Source: Fabrea salina (lineage: Eukaryota; Ciliophora; Heterotrichea; Heterotrichida; Fabreidae). From it: a stretch of DNA of 64,000 nucleotides. A model generated the notes under the pieces. That model ran no database searches. It saw only the letters and a list, made by a program, of their open reading frames with translations, and was not told the DNA's origin. The DNA is taken from contig JALIHJ010000047.1 in NCBI GenBank assembly GCA_022984795.1, positions 1 to 64,000 on the forward strand, read 5' to 3'. Shown piece after piece: positions 46,801 to 56,100 of the stretch. Made by a program: the position numbers and the translations under genes. Within the stretch, counting starts at the first letter, position 1, and each line of letters begins with the position of its first letter.

Positions 46801-47661
46801 ATGCAGAACCACATTGACAAGATTGACAAGTTTTTTGAAGTCAACACCACTACGAGGGACTGCTACAGGTTCAAGATTCTCCAGATGATTTACCAAGGAG
46901 TGCTTCTGATTCCACTTGGTGTAGTGGGGATTGAGAACGCTAATTACTGTTCCTCGCCCATCAACGTGTTTCTGCAAGGACTGTTTGTGCTGTACTTAAT
47001 AGGTCTGATCGTCAACTTGGTTGTTGGAATGGCGCGGATGTGCCAAAAGTACTGCATGACTGGGGTTTACAAAAAAACTATTGAAGGAGTCACTTTGGGC
47101 TTGGATGTGTGTTACTTCCCTCTGTACTGGGGGTTCAGTATTTTTGAGTTCATTTGGTACATCTTAGGAACTGTGTGGTACGCTAGGGACAGTAACTGCT
47201 CTGAAGAGTACCCTGAAGGCTACACCCTAACTATTGGGCTGCTGGTGTGCTGGTACATTTTGCTTCTGATAACTCTTTGCTGTGTGTTTGGCTTTAACTT
47301 CTATGTAAGAGGCTACAACCCTCCCCAGGAACAACCTCCTCCCAACATCCAAACACACTCCCCCAATGAACATCTTAAGGACTTATCCAAGACTCCACCT
47401 TACGAAACCAATCCTCAAACTCCCCAAAGAAACAGAAGCTTACCTATGAGGCCCGAAGATAACCAGCCTCCTCACTACGACCCAAGGTATGACCCTAACT
47501 ACGACCCTAGGTATGACCCTAACTACAACCCTATGTACAGACAAGAAACTCCCAGTGTTAGGGAATTTGGGACCGAAGACCCTAGAAGACAGGGTTTATT
47601 TCCAGAAGAAGCACCTCCTACTTTTCGGGAGCCAGGCCATTCCCCTTCTCAAGCATTCTAA
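46801..47661 (+). CDS. Four-pass membrane protein with YDP-repeat tail
   Basis: 286 aa. About four membrane segments in residues 20-180 (MIYQGVLLIPLGVVGI; LFVLYLIGLIVNLVVG; VCYFPLYWGFSIFEFIWYIL; LLVCWYILLLITLCCVFGF) are followed by a Pro/Gln-rich cytoplasmic tail. The tail contains a tandem repeat (YDPRYDPNYDPRYDPNYNP), encoded by an imperfect DNA repeat at about 47476-47535, and ends PSQAF. This plan (four passes plus disordered tail) occurs in many ciliate proteins with no assigned function. Confidence 0.7.
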   Translation: MQNHIDKIDKFFEVNTTTRDCYRFKILQMIYQGVLLIPLGVVGIENANYCSSPINVFLQGLFVLYLIGLIVNLVVGMARMCQKYCMTGVYKKTIEGVTLGLDVCYFPLYWGFSIFEFIWYILGTVWYARDSNCSEEYPEGYTLTIGLLVCWYILLLITLCCVFGFNFYVRGYNPPQEQPPPNIQTHSPNEHLKDLSKTPPYETNPQTPQRNRSLPMRPEDNQPPHYDPRYDPNYDPRYDPNYNPMYRQETPSVREFGTEDPRRQGLFPEEAPPTFREPGHSPSQAF

Positions 47662-47715
47662 TATGTATTACTTTATAACAGTTACTAAAGACATTTCTAG
47701 AAATGTATTAGTTAA

Positions 47716-47886
47716 TCACTGCTGTTTAACCTCTTCTCCCTGAGTTTTAGCCTGTTTTTGGCGCATAATCTCAGCATCTCTTTCCCTTCTTTGCTGGAAA
47801 TCTCCTTTTTTGTTTCCGGGGACCCGGGCTTCAGTTCTTTTTTTAGCCCTTTCTCTGTCAATATTGCGTTGATTTCCCCTAGCCAT
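47716..47886 (-). CDS. SERF: SERF/4F5-family small protein
   Basis: 56 aa, too short for many ORF searches. It begins MARGNQRNIDRERAKKR and contains ERDAEIMRQKQAK, matching the family MARGNQR...RDxxIMQQKQ pattern of SERF/4F5 and ZNF706-type proteins. SERF proteins are tiny, highly charged, and bind nucleic acids and amyloid-prone proteins, increasing aggregation in animals. The 14-bp spacer to the next gene upstream and ATG context ATAAATAAAATG support a real gene. Confidence 0.85.
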   Translation of the reverse strand: MARGNQRNIDRERAKKRTEARVPGNKKGDFQQRRERDAEIMRQKQAKTQGEEVKQQ

Positions 47887-47900
47887 TTTATTTATAACTA

Positions 47901-48650
47901 TTAGTTAATAGGCCAGAACTTGTCCACAATGCTTTTGGGCTTTCTAAGCCCTTCAGAGGCAGCTTGCACTGACCTGCTGATGAGTAAATCTGAATAAGGA
48001 AGTCGCTGCACTTCTTCACAAGCCTCAATTACACTGGCTTTGCATTCCTCACTGAGTCCAATCATGTCCCTTGACAGAGAAGGTGCATTAGTTATTTCTG
48101 TGTAGTTGAAGTTGGTGTTTTTGACAGCTTGCAGTTTATCCCTCATGTTATAGTTCAAAGATTCAGTTTTCCTGGCAACTTCTTTGGGAAACGGTTTCAC
48201 CTTTTGGGCGTAGCGGTTGAACCTTTTAGTAAGTGGTTCTAGTTTAGGGGCAATGGTTTGCAAGTACTCCATTAAGAAAATAAAACTTTCGAGCGTTACT
48301 CTTGCTCGTTTCCTTAATTTCTTTAAATTTTCTTCACTTATGTGGATGTAAGGGGGTTTGGCTGAGTAGGAAATGCCCAAGCACTCTAAGTTGCCGTTAC
48401 CCTCAGCAGCCAATACCACCAGCATCATTGTACACAGGTGCTTTAGGTCTGGATTGAGTTCCCAGTGCTTTTCAGCTCCTAAGTGTCTTACAAAGTCAGT
48501 AGTGAACATGTCGAGTTCGGTTCTTACTTCTTTGAGTTGTTTCAGTGGACCTTCAGCTTTTTCAAACAGCGAATCAAACTCTCTTACTCCAGTGTTAAAT
48601 AAGTACTGTCCAGGCACCTGTGGAGGAATCTTTGATTTGGAAGAGCCCAT
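47901..48650 (-). CDS. Myristoylated helical protein, unknown
   Basis: 249 aa starting MGSSKSKIPPQ, a predicted N-myristoylation signal with nearby basic residues, so likely membrane-associated. The rest is mainly helical (residues 25-240) with no membrane segment. No domain recognised. It is preceded by TATAATATAAATG and lies 5 bp from the upstream gene on the same strand. Confidence 0.65.
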   Translation of the reverse strand: MGSSKSKIPPQVPGQYLFNTGVREFDSLFEKAEGPLKQLKEVRTELDMFTTDFVRHLGAEKHWELNPDLKHLCTMMLVVLAAEGNGNLECLGISYSAKPPYIHISEENLKKLRKRARVTLESFIFLMEYLQTIAPKLEPLTKRFNRYAQKVKPFPKEVARKTESLNYNMRDKLQAVKNTNFNYTEITNAPSLSRDMIGLSEECKASVIEACEEVQRLPYSDLLISRSVQAASEGLRKPKSIVDKFWPIN

Positions 48651-48655
48651 TTATA

Positions 48656-49378
48656 TTATACCTGTTCGAGAAACTCGTCAGTCCCGATTTCTGGGTACAG
48701 CAGTAAATTAGCCAAAAGAATAGAAGTAGTAATCACCAACAACTGAGCAATGTGGAAACACCTTAGCACATAAATCTTGGTGTAGGCAGCTTTGAACCTT
48801 TTGCTGTACACCATGAAAGTAGCTACTCCAGCTATAGCTCTGGACTGGAGCATTGCTTGCTGGGACTCCTTGATGCCAAAGTTAGAAAGTTCCCTTACAG
48901 GCATTTCGTAGTAATTGTTGATTTTTTGGGTTCTTCTGCAGACCTCAGGTGCGTAAACCATCCACTTAAAAGGGTCTGCAGAGAGTTCCTTGTTCTTTTT
49001 GTGGGGTCTCACAGTTCTTTCGTACAGTCCGTAAACTATTAACCAGCACACTGCAAACACAAGGTTAAGTATTGGCAGTAGTCCAAAAAAGAAGTTTATG
49101 ACTAAAGAACACACCAAAAACGAGTAAGACTCGTCAGCTCTTAAGCGAGTCCACCATCTCACCATCCAAAAAGAGTAAAAGCAACTAGTTTCTAGCTGTT
49201 CAAAAGTGTCGTCTGAAACCCTGTTGATTTTAGAGTTAAACTGCCTCACAACGTGGTTGTAAAGTCCTATGGGGTCTTCTGACCTAAGGTAAACATGTTT
49301 GCTGGTTTCACGCGAACAGAGCTGGTTAAATAATTCGTCACTATCTCCTTCCGGTACACTTTGGTAGTCCCTTGACAT
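48656..49378 (-). CDS. Multi-pass membrane protein, unknown
   Basis: 240 aa. A hydrophobic hairpin near residues 85-120 (SFLVCSLVINFFFGLLPILN; LVFAVCWLIVYGLY) and a further segment at about 207-226 (IAQLLVITTSILLANLLLY). The flanks are polar. The N-terminal 80 residues and the central RPHKKNKELSADPFKW are cytosolic by charge. No family recognised. Confidence 0.65.
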   Translation of the reverse strand: MSRDYQSVPEGDSDELFNQLCSRETSKHVYLRSEDPIGLYNHVVRQFNSKINRVSDDTFEQLETSCFYSFWMVRWWTRLRADESYSFLVCSLVINFFFGLLPILNLVFAVCWLIVYGLYERTVRPHKKNKELSADPFKWMVYAPEVCRRTQKINNYYEMPVRELSNFGIKESQQAMLQSRAIAGVATFMVYSKRFKAAYTKIYVLRCFHIAQLLVITTSILLANLLLYPEIGTDEFLEQV

Positions 49379-49410
49379 TTATTCAACTAAACTTTTAAAC
49401 TTGTTAAATA

Positions 49411-49806
49411 TTAACTATCACTGAGTTTTTTTTTCAGGGCCTCCATGCGTTCTTTAATTCGGTCATTTACACTTTTTTTGGCGTTTTCGATCTTTTTCCT
49501 GTGATTTGTTTCTTGGATTTTTTCTTGGATCCTGAGTAAGGTTTCTTCAGACAGTTCTGCGTCGTTGAGCAAAGCCCTTACTACTATAGGGTCAGTTTTG
49601 ATCATTTGGTACAAATCTTCAGGACTAACTTGGCTTGTTTCAAGTACTTGTTGTAACTCTTCTCTGCTGCTTATGGAGTCTGTGACTTGGCTTTCTTGAC
49701 TGGGAGTGCTGGTTCTTGTGGAGTCTGAAGTTTGAGTGCGGAACTTACGGAGACTCCTTACAGTGCGTACTACTCTACTATCGTAGTTTTCACTCATAAC
49801 AGACAT
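49411..49806 (-). CDS. Small Ser/Thr-rich helical protein, unknown
   Basis: 131 aa. N-terminal basic and Ser/Thr-rich disordered part (SLRKFRTQTSDSTRTSTPSQ), then helices including VSPEDLYQMIKTDPIVVRAL, which resembles a short helical repeat, and a Lys-rich end (RKKIENAKKSVNDRIKE). No known family. The start codon is 6 bp from MLH1's stop on the same strand. Confidence 0.55.
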   Translation of the reverse strand: MSVMSENYDSRVVRTVRSLRKFRTQTSDSTRTSTPSQESQVTDSISSREELQQVLETSQVSPEDLYQMIKTDPIVVRALLNDAELSEETLLRIQEKIQETNHRKKIENAKKSVNDRIKERMEALKKKLSDS

Positions 49807-49812
49807 GTTTAA

Positions 49813-51681
49813 TTAGCATCTTTCGAATATTTTATATAGAGTTTCAGTAGAAACTACGTGGAAAAGAGCTTTGCCCTCTACTAGGGTTCTGGAGTCTGCT
49901 TTGATCCGCTGAGACAAGTAAGGAAAAGTCATGTTTTTGTAGATATAGTCGAAGCTGTACTCTTGTCCAGCAATTTCCCAACTATCAGGCACAAACGAGT
50001 AGAACCAAGCTAAGTGCCTAGAAACTGCTTCTAAGCACTGCTTTTCGTTGCGCCAGTTAACTTGCAGGGCTAGTTTCAACAAGAACTCAGGCAGGTTCTT
50101 GATGTCGGGGCTTACGTAGCCGTTGGCCAGTATAGGTACTTTTTTAAGGATGCCTTCTTCTATTGTGACTGAAAAGTAGTCATCTAGAAGTTCTGCTTTG
50201 TTACTCAGCAGTTCTGTAAGTTTAGCAATGAGTTTGTCTTTGGGAATAGAAGTGTCGCGTTCAACGTGGTCTAGCTCCAGAGACATCTCCAAAAGCTCCT
50301 CAATCCTTAAGTTGCTGTTTGGAATCTCTGAGTATGGGAGCTCCCCAAACAGTTCTAAAATGTACTGGTAGTTCATTTCTTGGAACAGAAGAGGCACCAA
50401 CACAATGTAACTACTAGTTTCATGCTGAATTAAAATGCGTTCTTTGTCAATGCAGCCTATTAAAACTGAGTTTTGCAGAATAGTTTGTTCGCTTCCAAAA
50501 GTAATTTCTTGTTTGAGCTCCTGTATGCTACTTAGGTCTTCTTGCATTTGCTTGGGCTGAGTCTGCTCCACAGGTGCTAGGTACCACTCCAACTTAGTGT
50601 CTCTTGGGGACTCGCGCACTTGGCTTTTTATATCTTTGGGTTTGTACTGAGTAGAATGAGAAATCACTTTAACGTTGTAACTTCTTTTGCTGTTAGAGTT
50701 CTGTAAAGCTTCCTGAATTACTGTTTGGATTTCGCAGAATATTTTGGACTGGTGGATAAACTTGACTTGGGACTTAGTAGGGTGCACGTTAACGTCGATG
50801 TGCACAGGTGGCAAGTTTAGTGACAAGTACACAAAGTAACAAGAGTTCTTGGGAAGGTACGCAGAGTACAAGTTAGAAACAAGTTTAGTAAGTTCAGGTG
50901 CTTCGACTAGCCTGTTGTTGATGAACAGAATCAAGTGACTGGTTTTGTGTGAGTAAAAAGGACTAGAAACTATCCCTGAGAAGTTGACGAACTCAGAAGC
51001 GTGTTCTTCAAGTTCTATTAACTCCTCTTGGACTTTCATGTTTTTCAAGAAGAGCCTTATAACTTCTAGTCTGTCTGCTTTTCCAGAACTGAAGAACTCA
51101 ACATTCTTAGCACCTACTTTCATCATAACTCCAGGAAAGTGTATTGAGTACTTAGCAACCACCTCCAAGCACCTTTTGTGCTCCTCAGAAGAACTCAGAG
51201 CTCTAAGTCTTCCAGGCATGTTCGAAAACATGTCTTCGATCTGCAAAATAGTGCCTCTGTCCAAAGCGTAGGGATGGGCTTCTTCCACCATTTCGCCCCC
51301 TGAAAAACTAGCTTTGTAGCCTATACTCTCTCCTTCTTTCCTGCTGATGACTGTTAGTTTGGACACTTGAGAAATGCTACTCAGTGCTTCTCCTCTAAAG
51401 CCAAAAGTGGTTAGCTTCTGCAGGTCTGAGTAGTGAGATATCTTGGAAGTAGTGAACCTTTTGCAAAGAATGGGGTAGTCCTCAACGTGGATTCCAGTGC
51501 CGTTGTCGTGGAGCTGCATGAACTTAAGACCTCCTTCTTTTATTTTGACGTGCACAGAGGTACTCAGAGCATCTATTGAGTTCTCCAGAAGTTCTTTAAG
51601 CGCTGAAGAGGGTCTTTGAACTACTTCACCAGCTGCGATTTTGCTGATGGTATCTGGGTCGAGTTGTTTGAGTCCCGCCAT
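49813..51681 (-). CDS. MLH1: DNA mismatch repair protein MLH1
   Basis: 622 aa. N-terminal GHKL ATPase with LDPDTISKIAAGEVVQRP, KELLENSIDA (catalytic Glu), HDNGTGI and TTFGFRGEALSSIS; then the MutL transducer domain (LVSNLYSAYLPKNSCYF, HIDVNVHPTKSQVKF). The C-terminus ends KIFERC, the conserved FERC of MLH1 that completes the endonuclease site of its partner PMS1/PMS2. The length is shorter than yeast or human MLH1 because the linker is short. It acts in mismatch repair and meiotic crossover formation. The start lies 13 bp from the divergent TPRKB start. Confidence 0.95.
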   Translation of the reverse strand: MAGLKQLDPDTISKIAAGEVVQRPSSALKELLENSIDALSTSVHVKIKEGGLKFMQLHDNGTGIHVEDYPILCKRFTTSKISHYSDLQKLTTFGFRGEALSSISQVSKLTVISRKEGESIGYKASFSGGEMVEEAHPYALDRGTILQIEDMFSNMPGRLRALSSSEEHKRCLEVVAKYSIHFPGVMMKVGAKNVEFFSSGKADRLEVIRLFLKNMKVQEELIELEEHASEFVNFSGIVSSPFYSHKTSHLILFINNRLVEAPELTKLVSNLYSAYLPKNSCYFVYLSLNLPPVHIDVNVHPTKSQVKFIHQSKIFCEIQTVIQEALQNSNSKRSYNVKVISHSTQYKPKDIKSQVRESPRDTKLEWYLAPVEQTQPKQMQEDLSSIQELKQEITFGSEQTILQNSVLIGCIDKERILIQHETSSYIVLVPLLFQEMNYQYILELFGELPYSEIPNSNLRIEELLEMSLELDHVERDTSIPKDKLIAKLTELLSNKAELLDDYFSVTIEEGILKKVPILANGYVSPDIKNLPEFLLKLALQVNWRNEKQCLEAVSRHLAWFYSFVPDSWEIAGQEYSFDYIYKNMTFPYLSQRIKADSRTLVEGKALFHVVSTETLYKIFERC

Positions 51682-51694
51682 TATATGGCATAAT
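51682..51694. promoter_or_regulatory. 13-bp gap between divergent start codons (MLH1 and TPRKB)
   Basis: The sequence between the start codons is tatatggcataat. Read outward it gives TATAATG towards MLH1 and TAATATG towards TPRKB. Promoter elements and leaders for both genes must fit here or lie inside coding sequence. Confidence 0.5.
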
Positions 51695-52210
51695 ATGTTT
51701 ACCTTCGAGCTTTTCCCTACTTACACCCTCCATATCCAGCTGTTCACTCAAGTCACTAACTCGCCACAACTAAGACAAAACCTTAAAAACTTCAACTGTG
51801 CCTTTATCGACCCTAAATACTTAGCATCAGTCCAGCACTTAACTTGTGCTGCAAACCGTGCAATCTCTAATTACGAAAACAACTGTCTCAAAACAGCTTC
51901 TATCTTCTACGAAATTATTTACTACTTGTCAGACTCAGGAAACGTAACAACTAGTTAGATCAACAAAACTCTAAACAAGTTTGGACTGAAAGAAAGCACT
52001 ACTAGTGTTTTGGTAGCTTGTTTTTCGTACCAAGAACTCAGTGTTGCAGAGGCAGCAATCGACGGAAAAGAAGTTGAACTGCAAGAACTAAGTAAGCACT
52101 CTGACTTGCAAGAAATTAAGGGTCTCTTTAGAGTTTCAGACGAAGAACTAGACATTGACCAAAGCTTAACCAATGCAGTCTGCAGCAGAGTAGCTTTAAA
52201 GGATATTTAA
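51695..52210 (+). CDS. TPRKB: EKC/KEOPS complex subunit TPRKB (Cgi121), two exons
   Basis: CDS 51695-51943 joined to 51959-52210, 166 aa. Two frames in the same phase are separated by a TAG that is the last codon of the 15-nt intron GTAACAACTAGTTAG. Joined, the protein reads like TPRKB: FIDPKYLASVQHLTCAANRA, then SGNINKTLNKFGL (human SEALKKFGI) and an ending CSRVALKDI (human CRMSTKDV). KEOPS makes N6-threonylcarbamoyladenosine on tRNAs reading ANN codons; Cgi121 helps bind tRNA. Its last 15 bp overlap the convergent pseudophosphatase gene. Confidence 0.92.
51944..51958 (+). other. 15-nt spliceosomal intron in TPRKB
   Basis: GTAACAACTAGTTAG, with GT-AG ends and CTA at positions 8-10. It carries the in-frame TAG; splicing gives the conserved SGNINKTLNKFGL. 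Confidence 0.93.
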
Positions 52211-53167
52211 GTTATTGCATGTTCTGAGTCTAGACTTGGTTTGGCCAGTCATTTCAAAGTAAGAGTTGGCAAATAATAGAGAGAAAGGAGAAGAAGGAGT
52301 TCTGGGCTGAGGAATGAAGGGAGACCCTTTGGAGGACTGGATTACAGGGGGTTCTCTAGCTTTTTGAGTCAGTAGTTTTTTAGGGGGTTTGTGTGTCATT
52401 GATCTGCTTGAAGGGGTTTGGGGTTTGTCTGGTTTTGGAGTGTCAAAACTGAAGTTGAAGTGTCTGTGTAAGTTTGGTTTTTTGGCTTTTAAGCAAGATT
52501 TTAAACTTAACAGGGGCCTTTCTAGTTTCCTAGGGTTCTTGATGGACTCTTCGAAGTGGAACTCAAGCACTTTGGTGTGGTCTGTCCAGTTTACAGATTT
52601 TGAGGTTTTTTCTTTAGGTTCTGGATTGGTGTAACTGGTAGTTTTTGAATTTACAAAAGTGTTTTTTGTTAGTACTTCTTCGCAGTCCTTGCTAGTTTGA
52701 CTCCAGTCACTGCTTAAAGTCTTTGTTTTTAGTAACTCGAATTCAAATTTCCTAAGTTCAAATATATAGTTAGCCTTGAGTTCCATGCAAGGCACACGCG
52801 AGTGCAAGTACTCAATTGTTTTTACAAGGTTCCAGTTGTACCTCTGCATCAAGTAAACTCCAACTAGAAACATGCTTCTGCCCTTTCCTCCCACTGAGTG
52901 CACCAGGACACTTGCTCCAGAACTAATTCCTTCTTCTATGAACTTGGCAAGTTCACTTGAGTTATCGGAGCTAACTTCTTGGTTCCACTCAAGTGAGAAG
53001 TACTTAACTCCAATAGGTTCCCAGTAGTTAGTGACTTCGTGGGACACAGTGTTGATAATGTACTTTATTTTATTTTTGACAATAAAGTCTAAGTCCTGGG
53101 CAGCAAACTTGTCGCCTGCAAAAAGGCCGTCTTTGATTTTAGCAACTCCGAAGAATTCAGGTTCCAT
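52196..53167 (-). CDS. Dual-specificity phosphatase-like protein, catalytic Cys replaced (pseudophosphatase)
   Basis: 323 aa. Residues 1-145 form a DSP fold beginning FGVAKIKDGLFAGD and containing the P-loop VHSVGGKGRS near residue 90, where family members have HCxxGxxRS. The nucleophile Cys is Ser (codon TCA), so phosphotransfer chemistry should be lost while phospho-substrate binding may remain, as in STYX-type proteins. The general-acid loop (SLEWNQEVSSDN) also lacks the usual Asp. Residues 150-323 are a disordered Ser/Pro/Lys-rich tail. Its final codons overlap the TPRKB exon. Confidence 0.85.
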   Translation of the reverse strand: MEPEFFGVAKIKDGLFAGDKFAAQDLDFIVKNKIKYIINTVSHEVTNYWEPIGVKYFSLEWNQEVSSDNSSELAKFIEEGISSGASVLVHSVGGKGRSMFLVGVYLMQRYNWNLVKTIEYLHSRVPCMELKANYIFELRKFEFELLKTKTLSSDWSQTSKDCEEVLTKNTFVNSKTTSYTNPEPKEKTSKSVNWTDHTKVLEFHFEESIKNPRKLERPLLSLKSCLKAKKPNLHRHFNFSFDTPKPDKPQTPSSRSMTHKPPKKLLTQKAREPPVIQSSKGSPFIPQPRTPSSPFSLLFANSYFEMTGQTKSRLRTCNNLNIL

Positions 53168-53179
53168 CTTAAATTAACA

Positions 53180-56100
53180 TTAATCCTGCTCATTTGAAGA
53201 AGCGTCTAGAGGAGGAAGTCTTCCTTGGGAAGGAGGCCGTGCGTTCTCCAGTTCGTGGATTCTTTTTCTGAGGTCTCTGATTTCTTCTTTTTGTTTTTCA
53301 ACTATTTTTAAGTTTTTTTCTTCGCGGTGGGAGCGTCTAGGCTGTGAATTTTGAGTTAGGAGTTCGTACTGTTTTTTGAACTGTCGGAGACTGTCTCTTT
53401 GTTTGCGGAGTTGGTCGAGTTCTTTGATCAGCGAAGCGTTTACGTCCATCATTTGCATGTTGTTTTTTTGGTTGCGTTCAGTGGCTTCTTTGAGTTTTTT
53501 GCGGAGTGTGTCGATTGAGTTTTGGAGGTACTCGCACTGCCTTGCAAATTCTTTTTCAGTTTCTTGTTCTTGGCCTCTGCCTTCGGTCTTGACGAAGTTG
53601 TTGAATAGTTTTAAAATGAGTTCTTTGAGTTTTCTGTAGTCTTGGATTGACTGGGCACAGTCGTAGATTCCGTCCTTCATAGCTTTGATTTGGGTTTCGG
53701 CCTGTCGGATTTTGTCTCTTTGGGAGTTGATTTCTTTCTGCATTTTTTCTTGTTTGTTGGAGAGTTCTTCCATGTAGCCTCCTAAACTTTCGTTTAAGCT
53801 GCTGTAGTACTTGAGTTCTTTGTCCATGTTGCTGGTTTTTTCTTTCATGTCTGCGATTTCTTTGTCCCTGGGGCCCATTTCTTGTTTGAGTTCTCTGATT
53901 TTGTAGTCAAGAACGAACTTGAACTTTTCTAAGTTCTGGTTTTTTTGTTTGAGTTCGTAAATCTTTCTTTCGCGGTCTCCAATTTCTGAGTCTTTTTCTT
54001 GGATGACTTCTTGGAGTTCTTTTTTCCTTTTGGTAAGTCTTTCGATTTGTTCGCCTTGTTGTCTGTACTCTTCTTTTTTGGACTTAAGGTCGTCTTCGAG
54101 TCTGTCTTTGTCAGCTTGCAAACTGGCTTCTTTGCGTCTGGCCATTGAAAGTTTGCCTTTGGCTTTTAGGCTGTTTTCTTTGATCTTTCTGATGTCTACT
54201 TCGTTCCTGACTTCGGACTCCTTGACTTCTTCTTGGTTCTCTCCCAACAAAAACTCTTCTATAAGGGCAAATTTCTTTTTTTGTTGCTCGTTTTCACGTT
54301 GCAAGTTGAGGATTTCTTCTTTTTCTTCTTGGAGTTGTTGTTCGAACTCCCTGCACTGGGTTTCTATTTGTTGTTGGTGTTGTTTCTGGAGGCTCTGGAT
54401 GGTGTCTTCTGCAGTTCGGGACTCTTGTTCTTTGTCACGCGTGAGTTCGTGGTACCTAGTCACTTCAATCATGAGTTCTTGTTGTTGTTCTGTTTCTATT
54501 CCTTGTTTTTCTAGTTGGTACTGTTCTTTTAGGTTGTTTATTTTTTCTTCGTAGTGTTTTTCCATGTCGCGTTTGCTTTCTACAAGGCTGTCGTACTTGT
54601 TTTTGTCTTGTTGTGCGTCGTTTATGAGTTGTTCTCTTAGCTTCTCAATGTAGTCTGTTTTGTCTTGCAAGGTGAGTTCGTACTTCATTTTGAAGTTGGT
54701 CACTGACTCCCTTTTGTTAGTTCGTTGATTTTCTATTTGTTGGTGCAGTTCTTCAATCTCCGCCTTAGTAATTAAGATTTCTTCTGACAAAGGCAGACCT
54801 ATTGACTCCTTTTCCCTTCTAAGTGCCCTAATGTCTTTGTCTTTGATTTCCCAAATTATCACCGAACCGTCTTGTCCTGCCGTGAACAAAAAGCAGTCGT
54901 CGTAGGACACCCGCATTCTTTCAACTCCTTTCTGGTGTGCTTGGAACTCACTGTAGTCCCCTGTGAGTGGTGAAAACTTGTAGCACCTAACTGAACCTGT
55001 TTTCTGAGGGTCACTCACACCAGCAAACAGAATCTTTCCTGAGTTGGACAAGCAAAGCTGACTCAGCACAGCTCCTGTGTCCAAACGTCTAGTTTCGTTG
55101 CTTTCTATGAACTCTTTGAGTAGTTTGTCGTTTCCTACTGCGTAAATCGACTTTCCTTCTCCTGAAGAGTTGTCTGCTAGGATGAGACTTGAGTACACAA
55201 CTCCTTTTTGGTGGTTTTCTTGAGGGTGGGTGCCTGAGTTTCTGGAGTTGAGTCGCCACTCATACACAGCCCCGTCCATTCCTGCACTTACGAAGTTAGT
55301 GTCATCTTCGTTCCAAGTTAAAGCTTTTACCCTTCCTGAGTGTCCTTTGAACTCTAAGTGAGAAGGACTTTCTCCTGTGTAGAAGTTAAACACCTTTATG
55401 TAGCTTCCGTTTGTAGCTGCAAACATTTGCCCTCCGTTACTGAACTTAACTTCAGCACAAGCCCTGATTGATATATCTTTAAAGGCTTTGATGGTACTTT
55501 TGAAGACGTTCATTATTCTGAGTTTGTCTGCAAAGCCCACTACTATGTGCAGGCCTGAAGGGTGGAAAGCCACACTGAAAGGTTCTTCTGTGAAGGTGGC
55601 ACTCACTTCTAAGGTTTTTTCTTGGTAGTTCCAAATCTTTACGCTGTGGTCAGCTCCGCAGGTCACTAAAAGGGGTTTCCTCACACAAACGTCCATGCCT
55701 GTCACAGTTCCGTGATGGAACAGGTGACTGAGTGGCTTTGGTTCTTCCAAGTCTCCGTTAAAATCCACTTGGAATATTTGGGAGTTCTCAGTGGTCATAA
55801 CTAGTTGTTCTTCTGTTTGGTTGGAAAGAGAAATTCCTTTGATTTTGGAGTTGTTGCAGAGTTTTTTGTCTAGTTCAATGACTTTTTTCAGCTTGAACGC
55901 AGGAACTTCCTCTTCTTCAGTAGACCAGTACACTGCAACTCTTCCATTGGACCCACCTGCTACAAAGCCTGCTTCTGAAAGGATCAGCCTAGTTACTTGG
56001 AAGTCTTCCAACTCAACTTTCATGAACCCCAAGTACTCACAGTTTGAGTCCAAAATAATGATTTGGCCTTTGTCATTGCCCACAATTAGTTTCCCGTCTT

